From the NCBI RefSeq assembly GCF_000482725.1, contig NZ_AXWP01000026.1, forward strand, positions 41,828-105,827: DNA of 64,000 nucleotides. Direction: 5' to 3'. This DNA is from Psychromonas arctica DSM 14288 (lineage in GTDB: Bacteria > Pseudomonadota > Gammaproteobacteria > Enterobacterales > Psychromonadaceae). Numbering within the stretch: position 1 is the stretch's first letter; every line of letters begins with the position of its first letter. The translations under genes were made by a program, and so were the position numbers. The notes under the pieces were generated by a model. It made no database searches. It was not told the DNA's origin and worked only from the letters and a program-made list of their open reading frames with translations. Below, one piece after another: positions 17,654-26,207 of the stretch.

Positions 17654-18445
17654 ATGTCATTTATTGCTGTCATTCCTGCCCGTTATCATTCAACACGTTT
17701 ACCAGCGAAACCACTGGCGGATATTTTGGGTAAAACCATGATTGAACGCGTTGCAAATCAAGCTCTACTGAGTGGAGCAAAATTAGTTATTGTTGCAACT
17801 GATGATCAACGGATTGTGGATGCGTTACAGAATGTACAAAATATCGATGTTTGTTTAACGTCTCCAGACCATGAGTCAGGCACTGATCGTCTTGCTGAAG
17901 TTTGTGCTATTTATCAGTTTGCCGATGATGAAATTATTGTCAATGTGCAGGGTGATGAACCGCTTATTCCACCGGTTGTTATAGAGCAAGTCGCCAATAA
18001 TTTATTTGCTAATCAACAGGCCAGTGTTGCAACATTAAGTGCGCCTATTACCGACCAAGATGATGCATTTAATGTTAATGCGGTCAAAGTGGTGACAGAT
18101 AAAAATAACCTCGCATTATATTTTAGCCGAGCAACAACCCCGTGGGATAGAGATAACTTTACGCCACAAAATCAACAGGCCAAACAGGTTAATTTAGCAC
18201 ACTTACAACGCCATATTGGTATTTATGCCTATCGAGTTAGTTTTTTAAAACAATATGCTGAACTATCGGTTTCACCATTAGAAGTGATAGAAAAATTGGA
18301 GCAATTGCGCGTATTATGGCATGGTTTTAAGATCCACGTAGAGGTCGCTTGTGAAATACCTCCTGCTGGTGTTGATACAGCCCTGGATCTACAGCGTGTG
18401 ATTGATGTTTTAGCAAATACAAGCCAACACACTATGGAGTTATAA
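17654..18445 (+). CDS. kdsB: CMP-Kdo synthetase KdsB
   Basis: The 263-residue cytidylyltransferase activates Kdo with CTP for attachment to lipid A. The N-terminal nucleotide-binding motif ([14 protein letters not shown], residues 8-21), [10 protein letters not shown] and the C-terminal [14 protein letters not shown] are all characteristic of the family. Length is close to the usual 248-260. The start lies 2 bases after the Trm112-like stop, with GAGGAATAAC as ribosome site inside that gene's end. KdsA, which makes the sugar, is encoded at 37.9 kb. Confidence 0.96.
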   Translation: MSFIAVIPARYHSTRLPAKPLADILGKTMIERVANQALLSGAKLVIVATDDQRIVDALQNVQNIDVCLTSPDHESGTDRLAEVCAIYQFADDEIIVNVQGDEPLIPPVVIEQVANNLFANQQASVATLSAPITDQDDAFNVNAVKVVTDKNNLALYFSRATTPWDRDNFTPQNQQAKQVNLAHLQRHIGIYAYRVSFLKQYAELSVSPLEVIEKLEQLRVLWHGFKIHVEVACEIPPAGVDTALDLQRVIDVLANTSQHTMEL

Positions 18446-18450
18446 CACTT

Positions 18451-19395
18451 ATGCGTATTTTTATTATCTGCTGTGTGAGTTGGTTATTAATCGCTTGTGG
18501 TGATGAGCGAGATGATCGTTTACAAGCAAATATTAAAACCGCTGATTATTTGATCGAGAATCTAGGCTCAGACTTAGATGCCGGGCGTGTCCGTAATGCG
18601 ATTATTTTACAACAATACGCTCAGTTACTCGCAGCACAAAAACCGTCACTTAAACCCTTAGTTACTGAGCTATCTAAGGATGCGAGTCGATCTGGACCAA
18701 TGTATTATTCATTGAGTCATCGTTTGTCTACGTTGCAATCAAAGCCTGAATTATTGGGTGATATTGATGCGCAGTTGTCAGAAAGTGATACCTTAATAGA
18801 AGCGTCCGACCCTAACTTGTTCAGTGATGCATTGTCAGATCCAATCAATGTAATCGCAGATATGTCTGAAGGAAAGCTAGCGCGTGTTAATGCCATCAGT
18901 CAAGCACAAAGTTTGCAAGCGAACGCGGCAGAAAATAATGGGGCGGGGAGTCAGTTAGTAGGTAATCCAAGTTACGGGCAGTGGCAAACAAATAGTAGTG
19001 GCGGTTCATTTTGGCAATGGTACGCTGCGTACTCTCTGTTTTCTGCTATTTCCCCACGTCCGATTGGTTACCATAACTGGTCATCTCGACGTGATTATAG
19101 TTATTACAATGATGTTGGTCGCCAACGTTATACCTCACCACAACAAAAACAGTCTCAAAATGATTTAGCACAACGAACTAAAAAACAGTTTGCCAATAAA
19201 GGCGGTTTTAATAGCCCTTATGCCAAATCAAAAACGGGCGCGAGTCGGATGTCTACAGCGAGTAAAAAAGCACAAAAAGCCCCAAGTTTTGCATCTAAGT
19301 CTAGTTATTCTAAGCAAAAGTCTACCAGTACAGGCAGTAGTAGCTTTAGAAATAGTAAATCGACCACGTCACGCGGCGTTAGTCGCGGTAAATAA
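18451..19395 (+). CDS. Predicted lipoprotein with a long Ser/Lys/Gln-rich tail
   Basis: I do not recognise a named family. The 314-residue product starts with a lipoprotein signal (WLLIACGDE, lipidated Cys at 16). Residues about 20-140 look helical and folded. From about 170 the sequence changes to a Gly/Trp/Tyr stretch (WQWYAAYSLFSA, about 193-204), then a low-complexity tail of about 90 residues rich in Ser, Lys, Gln and Thr ending SRGVSRGK. The tail is strongly basic and could bind peptidoglycan, LPS phosphates or nucleic acid; that is speculation. It lies 5 bases after kdsB and 9 before the DUF350 gene, so it belongs to the same operon. Homologous lipoproteins beside DUF350 genes are known in other proteobacteria, but I cannot assign a number. 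Confidence 0.75.
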   Translation: MRIFIICCVSWLLIACGDERDDRLQANIKTADYLIENLGSDLDAGRVRNAIILQQYAQLLAAQKPSLKPLVTELSKDASRSGPMYYSLSHRLSTLQSKPELLGDIDAQLSESDTLIEASDPNLFSDALSDPINVIADMSEGKLARVNAISQAQSLQANAAENNGAGSQLVGNPSYGQWQTNSSGGSFWQWYAAYSLFSAISPRPIGYHNWSSRRDYSYYNDVGRQRYTSPQQKQSQNDLAQRTKKQFANKGGFNSPYAKSKTGASRMSTASKKAQKAPSFASKSSYSKQKSTSTGSSSFRNSKSTTSRGVSRGK

Positions 19396-19404
19396 GGTAT
19401 TGAT

Positions 19405-20304
19405 ATGAATGAGTTAATTACAACATTGGAAAACAATAGTTCCCTAATAGGTTACTTAGCTATTGATATGGCAGTCGCGATGTTTTTTCTCGGCTGTATT
19501 CGCTATATGATGGGGCTGTTTAATAAGTTAGATACTACCGATGAACTGGCTACCAAGGACAACTTTGCATTTGGTATTAGTATGGCTGGCGGTGTCGCGG
19601 CTATGGGCATCGCACTAAGTGGTGCAATTACTGGCGAAGTGGCAGGCTCTTATAAAATAGAGTTAATTGGTATGCTCAGCTACGGAATAGCGGCATTAGT
19701 CTTGATTAAAGCAGGCCGCTATATTCACGATAAATTTGCCTTACCTTCTTTTAATAAACAAGATTTGATCGGTAATCGAAATATTGCTGTTGGTTTAGTT
19801 GATGCTGCTTCTGCTATTGCAACGGCTATTGTGGTGCGTGCTGCCATTATTTGGGTAGAAGGGATCAGTGTTGATACCTTTATTGCATTAACGTGCGTGT
19901 GGATAGTGTCACAGGTAATGCTAGTGATTATTACGCGTATTTTTGAATGGAAGTACTCGAAAAACAACGGTATTACCTTTCAAACTGCATTAGTGAATGA
20001 GCATCTTGCATTATCCATTCGCTACAGCGGCTATTTAATCTCTACGGCAATGTCAGTTACGGCAGCTAGTTACTTTATTGAATTTAATATCGACGAATTA
20101 TGGTTAGGGCTAGCACAGTGGGTCGTGATCAGTGTGGTATTAATGGTGCTATTAACTCTGTTAACAACCGTTGCTAAATTATTAGTGTTATGGGGCATTG
20201 ACCGTCGACAAGAAGTTGAAGATCAGCAAAATATCGGTGTTGCAACGATTGAGTTAACAACCTCATTTTCTATTGCTTTATTACTAATGGCATTAATGTC
20301 GTAA
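19405..20304 (+). CDS. DUF350-family membrane protein (YjfL-like, two repeats)
   Basis: The 299-residue protein has about eight hydrophobic helices. A repeated unit is visible: the segment with FAFGISMAGGVAAMGIALSG (about 50-70) resembles a second copy after NRNIAVGLVDAASAIATAI (about 128-146). This is the tandem DUF350 layout of YjfL. The family has no proven function; in Escherichia coli YjfL lies in a cluster with a lipoprotein and a glutathionylspermidine-synthase relative. Here too it has a lipoprotein before it and an aminopropyltransferase after it. A strong hairpin terminator follows 22 bases beyond its stop. Confidence 0.85.
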   Translation: MNELITTLENNSSLIGYLAIDMAVAMFFLGCIRYMMGLFNKLDTTDELATKDNFAFGISMAGGVAAMGIALSGAITGEVAGSYKIELIGMLSYGIAALVLIKAGRYIHDKFALPSFNKQDLIGNRNIAVGLVDAASAIATAIVVRAAIIWVEGISVDTFIALTCVWIVSQVMLVIITRIFEWKYSKNNGITFQTALVNEHLALSIRYSGYLISTAMSVTAASYFIEFNIDELWLGLAQWVVISVVLMVLLTLLTTVAKLLVLWGIDRRQEVEDQQNIGVATIELTTSFSIALLLMALMS

Positions 20305-20326
20305 TTTACAACCTCCTAAATCGATC

Positions 20327-20352
20327 AGGCCATCTTTAAGATGGCCTTTTTT
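20327..20352 (+). terminator. Rho-independent terminator after the msbA-to-DUF350 run
   Basis: GGCCATC pairs with GATGGCC around the loop TTTAA, followed by six Ts. The second arm contains an ATG in frame with the next gene. A start there would lie inside the terminator, which argues for the downstream ATG at 20371. Confidence 0.85.
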
Positions 20353-20370
20353 ATAAGCGAATATCAATCT

Positions 20371-22080
20371 ATGTCCTTCAATGCTGACAAAAATAACAAA
20401 ATAAAACTCCTTGTTGACGATACACTATTAATTTTAATCATGGCTACCTTAGCCTGCTGTGGTTTGATTTACGAATATCTTTTATCCCATTATTCAGCTC
20501 GAATTTTAGGCAGTGTTGAAACGGTTATTTATGCCATCATCGGGATCATGATAGTGTCTATGGGCTTGGGAGCGTTTGCTGCAAAAAGAATAAAGGATGC
20601 ATTTCAAGGGTTTGTGGTATTAGAGTTAATCGTTGCATTGATCGGTTGCAGTGCAACGTTGTTAATTGCTTCGGTGATCGGTTTTAGTCAAACCTTGCCA
20701 CAAATTATCGCTGATACCTATCAAATACCTAATGATGTATTAGTGAATGGCGATTTTCTATCAACGCTAAGTTGGATAAGCCTGCAACTACCTTACCTCT
20801 TTGCATTTATTCTGGGCTTTTTAATTGGCATGGAAATCCCCTTAATTGCGCGTATTCGAGAGACAGTTTACGGTCATCACCTCGCCCATAATGCAGGGAC
20901 TATTTACGGTGCCGACTATATTGGAGCTGGTATAGGCGCGGCTATCTGGGTATTGTTCATGCTGAAAATAGAAATCAGCCAAGCAGCAGCATTAACTGCG
21001 TCATTAAACCTTATCGCAGGTTTCATCTTTTTAGTTCGCTTCAGAAGCTATCTTCGTTTTAAAGTTAAACTGATCCTAGGGCATGTGTTGTTAGGGCTGT
21101 TAATTGTATTAATTTTTGTTTCTGGAGGGCATTGGCAAAAGCAAATGCAAAATATGTTGTATTTAGATAAGGTGGTTTATCAAACGCAGACACCCTATCA
21201 GAATCTAGTTTTTACTGAGCGTCTTCTAGGCGGTGGTTATGAACCTATTTATAATTTCTATATTAATGGTCGATTACAGTTTTCGAGTTTAGATGAACAT
21301 ATTTATCACGAATTTTTAGTGCACCCTGCGATGTTGGCGTCTGCACGTCATGACAGTGTTTTGATCATTGGTGGGGGTGATGGTCTGGCGTTAAGAGAAG
21401 TACAAAAATGGAAACCTACCGACATTACTCTAATTGACCTTGACCCTAACTTAGTCGCTTTGTTTAAACAACCTGAGCAATTTTTGCCTCCTCATTTAAG
21501 CAGCAAGATCAAGTCGTTAACACTGGATAGTTTTAATCAACCAGGTGTTGAAGTGATTCATGATGATGCTTTTATTGCGATTGATCGCTTGTTAGCTGCT
21601 AACACTCACTTCGATACGATTATTGTAGATTTACCGGATCCTAGCCATCCTGATCTAAATAAATTGTACAGTGTGAATTTTTATTACCGATTACAGCATT
21701 TATTAAATGGTGATGGTGCGATTGTAGTTCAATCTACATCGCCATTTCATGCAAAGTCTGCCTTTATTTCAATCGGAAAAACCTTGCAGCAAGCGGGCTA
21801 CCAAACTCAACAATATCATCAAAATGTACCTTCATTTGGAGAGTGGGGGTGGACCATTGCAAGTAAAACTGGGTTGCCTCCTTTACAACGATTATCTGCA
21901 TTCAATGATATTGATGTTTCAACAAAATGGTTAACGTTGCCGTTATTAACGGGGTCATTTGTATTTAATAAAGATTTTTATGCAGATAAAGCAAATATCA
22001 AAATTAATTATTTAGGCAGTAATGCTTTATATCAATACCATCAACAGGCTTGGGAGGTTGAAACAGAGTTTTCTAATTAA
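20371..22080 (+). CDS. Membrane-anchored aminopropyltransferase (spermidine-synthase-like)
   Basis: The 569-residue protein has an N-terminal block of about seven helices (15-245) and a C-terminal spermidine-synthase-like domain. The latter has the SAM-type nucleotide loop IIGGGDG near 332-338, the acidic end of strand 2 (LIDLDPN), DLPDPSHPD starting at 420 and a YS(V)NFY segment. Soluble spermidine synthases use GGGDGG and D-x-x-D-P; here the last Gly of the loop is replaced (GGGDGLALRE), but the catalytic Asp is present. It is a putative transferase of aminopropyl groups at the membrane; the acceptor is unknown. I chose 20371 because the earlier in-frame ATG at 20341 is part of a terminator stem. 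It may be read through from upstream or have its own promoter. Confidence 0.82.
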   Translation: MSFNADKNNKIKLLVDDTLLILIMATLACCGLIYEYLLSHYSARILGSVETVIYAIIGIMIVSMGLGAFAAKRIKDAFQGFVVLELIVALIGCSATLLIASVIGFSQTLPQIIADTYQIPNDVLVNGDFLSTLSWISLQLPYLFAFILGFLIGMEIPLIARIRETVYGHHLAHNAGTIYGADYIGAGIGAAIWVLFMLKIEISQAAALTASLNLIAGFIFLVRFRSYLRFKVKLILGHVLLGLLIVLIFVSGGHWQKQMQNMLYLDKVVYQTQTPYQNLVFTERLLGGGYEPIYNFYINGRLQFSSLDEHIYHEFLVHPAMLASARHDSVLIIGGGDGLALREVQKWKPTDITLIDLDPNLVALFKQPEQFLPPHLSSKIKSLTLDSFNQPGVEVIHDDAFIAIDRLLAANTHFDTIIVDLPDPSHPDLNKLYSVNFYYRLQHLLNGDGAIVVQSTSPFHAKSAFISIGKTLQQAGYQTQQYHQNVPSFGEWGWTIASKTGLPPLQRLSAFNDIDVSTKWLTLPLLTGSFVFNKDFYADKANIKINYLGSNALYQYHQQAWEVETEFSN

Positions 22081-22470
22081 GCGCTTCTATGTAGTTCAAG
22101 TTAGCTTATTTTTAACACTTTTTGATGCAAGCTTTTTTATAAGGTCTCAATCTATTAGTTTAATATACGCTTGGTTATTGCTGACGGTTTGATAACGAAA
22201 CTGTTGATCAACACTAGCAGCTAGTTTCAGAAATGTTGTAAAAACTAAGCGTACATGTGTTATAGCATCGCTAATGACAGGATTAACAATAAGCACAGAT
22301 TTTAATTGATTTTTATGTGAAATGGTTGTTTATCGGCTTTAAATTACTGTAAATAAATATTAATTAATCGTCGCTTCCTTTTCTTTGGTCATAAATACGT
22401 CTTATTTTTGCAACCCAATTGTCATTGTCATTTCTTATCCTAGTTTAAAAGCATAAGAGGTGTAGATAAC
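22081..22470. other. Gene-free stretch before the OlsF-like gene
   Basis: The 390 bases are AT-rich. The only structure I note is a short imperfect palindrome, ACTAGC-A-GCTAGT, at 22213-22225. No terminator with a T run and no convincing promoter or small gene is visible. Confidence 0.5.
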
Positions 22471-24216
22471 ATGATTTCAAGCCAGCAAATTTTTAAAAAG
22501 TACTTTCCTCAATTAAAAGAAACATCTTTTAAACATAAACTGTTACATTCTGTGTGTAAAAAATTACTCCATGAAACTACCTTTATTCACTTCGCAGAGT
22601 GTTATCCGAATCTACAGGGGTTTGACCTAATAGAGAAAACACTAGAATACTTTGATTTTAGTTTTGCCACTATTGATAAACAAATTGAGCGTATTCCTGT
22701 CACTGGTCGTGTCGTCATTGTTGCAAATCACCCAATAGGCACGTTAGATGGATTAGCATTGTTACATTTAGTCAGGAAATTGCGCAGCGATGTGAAAGTA
22801 GTGGCCAATGAACTCTTAATGGAAATAGAGGCATTGCATGAATTATTATTGCCGGTTAATAATTTCTCTGGTAATACCGCCAAAAAAGACCTGTTAAATA
22901 TCCATGATTTTCTCAGTTGCGATGGTGCTGTGATCATTTTTCCTGCAGGGGAAGTGTCTCGCTTTACTGCTACCGGGGTTAAGGATCGCACTTGGCATAA
23001 AGGCTTTTTAAAAATTGCATCACGGGCTAAAGCACCGATTTTACCGGTTCATATAAAAGCACGAAATTCTTGGACATTCTATGCATGCTCTTTGTTCTAT
23101 AAACCACTCGCTAGTTTATTGTTAGTGCAGGAGATGTTTAATCACAACCAGCAGAGTATTCAAGTTAGTATTGGGAAATTAATCCCCTTTGATAGTTATG
23201 GTAAAAACAAGCTTTCCACTAAGGTTAAAGTTAATTTATTACAAAATGAAGTGATCAGAGTCGCCAAAGGTAAAGTAAGTTATTTTAAAACGGAGTCGGT
23301 TATTGCACATCCTGTGGCCAGAGTCGATTTAAAGCAAGCTATTGAAAAATGTAAGCTGTTGGGCTGTACATCAGATAATAAAAGTATTTATTTATTAGAG
23401 AAACCAGAACACGGTGTGATTTTAAAAGAGTTAGGTCGTTGCCGTGAAGTCACCTTTAGATCGGTTGGAGAAGGTACTGGGAAAAAGCGAGATTTAGATA
23501 AATACGACCTTAATTATATGCATCTGATATTGTGGGACCAAGAGCAACTGGAAATAGTAGGAGCTTATCGTTTCACGCCCACTTCAAAAATAATCTCGAG
23601 TCAAGGGTTAGAGGGACTTTATAGCAGTAAGTTATTTCGATATGAAGCAGATATGCAACCTGTGTTTGAACGGGGGATTGAGTTAGGGCGCAGCTTTGTA
23701 CAGCCTCGTTATTGGGGGAAGCGTAGTTTGGAATATTTGTGGCAGGGGATTGGCGCTTACTTAGCGATGAATCCGGATATCCGTTATTTATTCGGGCCTG
23801 TTTCGCTGAGTTCAGCGCTACCTAAGAAGGCTCATGCATATCTTGTCTATTTTTATCAATTATATTTTCCTGCTCAAGGTACCTTGGCAAGTGCACGAAA
23901 TGCTTACTTAATATCCGATGAATTAGATAACGAGTTATTTAATTATTTTACTGGCGAAAATTATGCAAAAGATTTTATGAAGTTAAAAACCATGATGAGT
24001 AATATTGGTGTGAGTGTACCAACACTATATAAACAATATACTGAGCTTTGTTCTGAAGGAGGCGTGCAGTTTGTTGATTTTAATATTGACCCTGACTTTA
24101 ATCATTGTGTCGATGGGTTAGTGGTGGTTGATTTAAGCTTTATAAAAGAAAAAAAGCAACAGCGTTATATTGATATGCATTTACAAGGTAATAAACAAGG
24201 TCATGTCGCTTTATAA
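22471..24216 (+). CDS. olsF: Fused PlsC-like and OlsB-like acyltransferase (OlsF-like, ornithine lipid synthesis)
   Basis: The 581-residue protein joins two acyltransferases. The N-terminal half (about 75-260) is of the lysophospholipid-acyltransferase type, with ANHPIGTLDG (His87, Asp93) and FPAGE (157-161). The C-terminal half (about 295-540) is an OlsB-type GNAT domain with LGRSFVQPRYWGKRSLEYLW and LFGPVSLSS. This order matches OlsF, where the C-terminal domain acylates ornithine and the N-terminal domain adds the second acyl chain, giving phosphate-free membrane lipids at the inner membrane. An AAGAGGTG ribosome site precedes the start. It stands alone between the aminopropyltransferase and sulP. 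Substrate choice (ornithine, lysine, glutamine) is not readable. Confidence 0.78.
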   Translation: MISSQQIFKKYFPQLKETSFKHKLLHSVCKKLLHETTFIHFAECYPNLQGFDLIEKTLEYFDFSFATIDKQIERIPVTGRVVIVANHPIGTLDGLALLHLVRKLRSDVKVVANELLMEIEALHELLLPVNNFSGNTAKKDLLNIHDFLSCDGAVIIFPAGEVSRFTATGVKDRTWHKGFLKIASRAKAPILPVHIKARNSWTFYACSLFYKPLASLLLVQEMFNHNQQSIQVSIGKLIPFDSYGKNKLSTKVKVNLLQNEVIRVAKGKVSYFKTESVIAHPVARVDLKQAIEKCKLLGCTSDNKSIYLLEKPEHGVILKELGRCREVTFRSVGEGTGKKRDLDKYDLNYMHLILWDQEQLEIVGAYRFTPTSKIISSQGLEGLYSSKLFRYEADMQPVFERGIELGRSFVQPRYWGKRSLEYLWQGIGAYLAMNPDIRYLFGPVSLSSALPKKAHAYLVYFYQLYFPAQGTLASARNAYLISDELDNELFNYFTGENYAKDFMKLKTMMSNIGVSVPTLYKQYTELCSEGGVQFVDFNIDPDFNHCVDGLVVVDLSFIKEKKQQRYIDMHLQGNKQGHVAL

Positions 24217-24300
24217 AGGTGACAAGTTAATGGCGATTTTTTAAATATTTCTTGAATATTTAATAAAAATGAGAGTTAAGACACTTAAATTTTGTTTGTT

Positions 24301-24329
24301 TTGCTGTTCGCTTCAATGGGCGCTATAAT
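24301..24329 (+). promoter_or_regulatory. Sigma-70-like promoter of sulP gene
   Basis: TTGCTG (24301-24306) and a perfect TATAAT (24324-24329) are spaced by 17 bases, 37 bases before the GTG start. The -10 box lies in the loop of an inverted repeat, GGGCGC (24318-24323) and GCGCCC (24332-24337), which could serve as an operator or early-transcript hairpin. Confidence 0.7.
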
Positions 24330-24365
24330 ACGCGCCCTATATTTGACCTTACAAGGAACTAATCG

Positions 24366-25928
24366 GTGTTCGAATTCCCCCAAATTAATAAAAGCAGTAT
24401 TAAAAATGATGTGCTTTCAGGTTTAACCGTTGCATTAGCACTGGTCCCTGAAGCGGTAGCCTTTGCCTTTGTGGCTGGTGTTGAACCAATGGTAGGCTTA
24501 TACGCTGCGTTTATGGTGGGATTAATTACTGCTATATTTGGTGGTCGTCCGGGTATGATTTCTGGTGCAACGGGTGCAATGGCTGTAGTAATGGTTGCAT
24601 TAGTGAGTGAACATGGTGTGCAATATTTATTTGCAGCTGTGTTATTAACTGGTTTACTACAAATCTTATTTGGCGCATTTCATTTGGGTAAGTTTATCCG
24701 TATGGTACCGCATTCTGTAATGATAGGATTTGTTAATGGCTTAGCGATTGTTATCTTTTTAGCACAATTGGGTCAATTCAAAGTAAAAGATGCAAGCGGG
24801 GGGCTAACGTGGTTACAAGGCGAAGCGATGTACATCATGCTTGGCCTCATTGCATTAACAATGGCTATTATTCATTTTTTACCAAAATTGACTAATGCGG
24901 TGCCTTCTACGTTAGTGGCCATTTTAGTGGTGACATTATTGGTTTATTTTGTCCCTGCTTTAGATACACGTACAGTACTTGATTATCTGCAAAGTATGAC
25001 GGGCGATCAAAATGCAACCATTGCGGGTTCCTTACCAACGTTTGCTATTCCTGCTGTGCCATTTAACTTTGAAACGCTACAAATTATATTGCCATATGCG
25101 TTGATTCTTGCGGCGGTTGGTTTAATTGAATCGCTACTAACATTAACAGTGGTTGATGAGATGACCGGTACCCGTGGTCGACCTAATAAAGAGTGTGTTG
25201 CACAAGGTGCATCTAATATGGTTAATGGTTTGTTTGGTGGTATGGGGGGTTGTGCCATGATTGGACAATCAATGATTAATATCAACTCCGGTGGTCGTGG
25301 TCGTTTATCGGGTGTGACAGCTGCTTTAGCATTGCTTGCTTTTATCTTATTTGCTTCAGGTCTCATTGAAATTGTGCCACTAGCTGCTTTAGTGGGGGTG
25401 ATGTTTATTGTAGTATTAGGTACTTTTGAATGGGCTTCATTTAAAATGATGCGTAATGTGCCGATTAAAGATGCATTTGTTATTGTGTTAGTGAGTGGTG
25501 TAACGGTTGTTACTGACCTTGCTATTGCGGTATTTGTGGGTGTCATTGTTTCTGCTCTAGTATTTGCCTGGGAGCATGCTCGTCATATCCATTCTAAAAT
25601 TGATATAAGTGAAGATGGTAGTGAAAAATCTTACCGTATTAATGGTCCTTTATTCTTTGGATCTGTTAGTAACTTCCTAGAATTGTTTGATGTTAAAGAT
25701 GATCCGCGCCATGTCATTGTTGATTTTGCTGAGTGTCGCGTTGTTGACCATTCTGCTATTGAAGCAATCAGTGTGTTAAATGGACGTTATACTAAAGAAG
25801 GTAAAAAATTACATATTCGTCATTTAAGTAAAGATTGTCGTAAGCTATTGAATAAAGCAGGCGTATTAGTTGAAATGAATGTAATTGAAGATCCATCTTA
25901 TGCGGTTGCATCAGACCAACTGGGTTAA
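24366..25928 (+). CDS. SulP-family anion transporter with STAS domain
   Basis: The 520-residue protein has about eleven to twelve helices with the SulP hallmark region (LSGLTVALALVPEAVAFAF, residues 17-35) and a C-terminal STAS domain (about 420-510, with HVIVDFAECRVVDHSAIEAI). SulP proteins carry sulfate, bicarbonate or dicarboxylates with Na+ or H+ across the inner membrane; the ion cannot be told from sequence. The start is GTG at 24366, set by AAGGAAC nine bases before. A strong promoter precedes it and two hairpins follow, so it is a one-gene unit. Confidence 0.92.
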   Translation: MFEFPQINKSSIKNDVLSGLTVALALVPEAVAFAFVAGVEPMVGLYAAFMVGLITAIFGGRPGMISGATGAMAVVMVALVSEHGVQYLFAAVLLTGLLQILFGAFHLGKFIRMVPHSVMIGFVNGLAIVIFLAQLGQFKVKDASGGLTWLQGEAMYIMLGLIALTMAIIHFLPKLTNAVPSTLVAILVVTLLVYFVPALDTRTVLDYLQSMTGDQNATIAGSLPTFAIPAVPFNFETLQIILPYALILAAVGLIESLLTLTVVDEMTGTRGRPNKECVAQGASNMVNGLFGGMGGCAMIGQSMININSGGRGRLSGVTAALALLAFILFASGLIEIVPLAALVGVMFIVVLGTFEWASFKMMRNVPIKDAFVIVLVSGVTVVTDLAIAVFVGVIVSALVFAWEHARHIHSKIDISEDGSEKSYRINGPLFFGSVSNFLELFDVKDDPRHVIVDFAECRVVDHSAIEAISVLNGRYTKEGKKLHIRHLSKDCRKLLNKAGVLVEMNVIEDPSYAVASDQLG

Positions 25929-25951
25929 GTGGTTATATAAACCTTATTGAT

Positions 25952-25987
25952 ATACTAACCTTTAACATTCAGATGAAGGGTTAGTAT
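25952..25987 (+). repeat. Strong hairpin after sulP gene without a T run
   Basis: The 12-bp arms (ATACTAACCTTT with AAGGGTTAGTAT, one G-T pair) enclose a 12-base loop, 24 bases after the stop. It precedes the canonical terminator at 26005 and may protect the 3' end of the mRNA. Confidence 0.7.
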
Positions 25988-26004
25988 TTAAGGTGTAGGG
26001 TATT

Positions 26005-26029
26005 AAGCAGGATAATCGCCTGCTTTTTT
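26005..26029 (+). terminator. Rho-independent terminator of sulP gene
   Basis: AAGCAGG pairs with CCTGCTT around a 7-base loop, followed by six Ts. Confidence 0.85.
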
Positions 26030-26081
26030 GTTTGATGGTTTGATTCTTTTATAATATATGAAACTATTTTTTGAGCTTGTT

Positions 26082-26207
26082 TTAGCGGTTTGATTGGCGG
26101 GTAGGACGGTAGTCTGCATCACATTTAGGGCTTAGTTGTGTGGATTTTGGATTCCAAACTGAAAACCATATATGTTTGTTTCGAAATGTTTTCTTTCTAT
26201 TTTTCAT
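26082..26207 (-). CDS. Possible small basic protein, 41 residues
   Basis: I translated this by hand. An ATG at 26207 is preceded by AAAAGGAG at ideal spacing (six bases). It opens 41 codons to TAA: start MKNRKKTFRNKHIWFSVW, end RPTRQSNR. The product is very basic, with two Trp near the middle and one Cys. I do not recognise the family. The strong ribosome site is the main support; the region is otherwise intergenic and the frame is short enough to be chance. No clear promoter is seen. It could act as a small nucleic-acid- or ribosome-binding protein, which is a guess from charge only. Confidence 0.4.
   Translation of the reverse strand: MKNRKKTFRNKHIWFSVWNPKSTQLSPKCDADYRPTRQSNR

Noticed and set aside
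22213..22225. Palindrome ACTAGC-A-GCTAGT as an operator for the OlsF-like gene
   Set aside because: It is short, about 245 bases from the start, and no regulator gene is adjacent.
25007..25546. A 179-codon open frame on the minus strand inside the sulP gene
   Set aside because: It lies wholly opposite a well-supported gene, has no ribosome site and a low-complexity Thr/Ala/Pro-rich translation typical of antisense frames.
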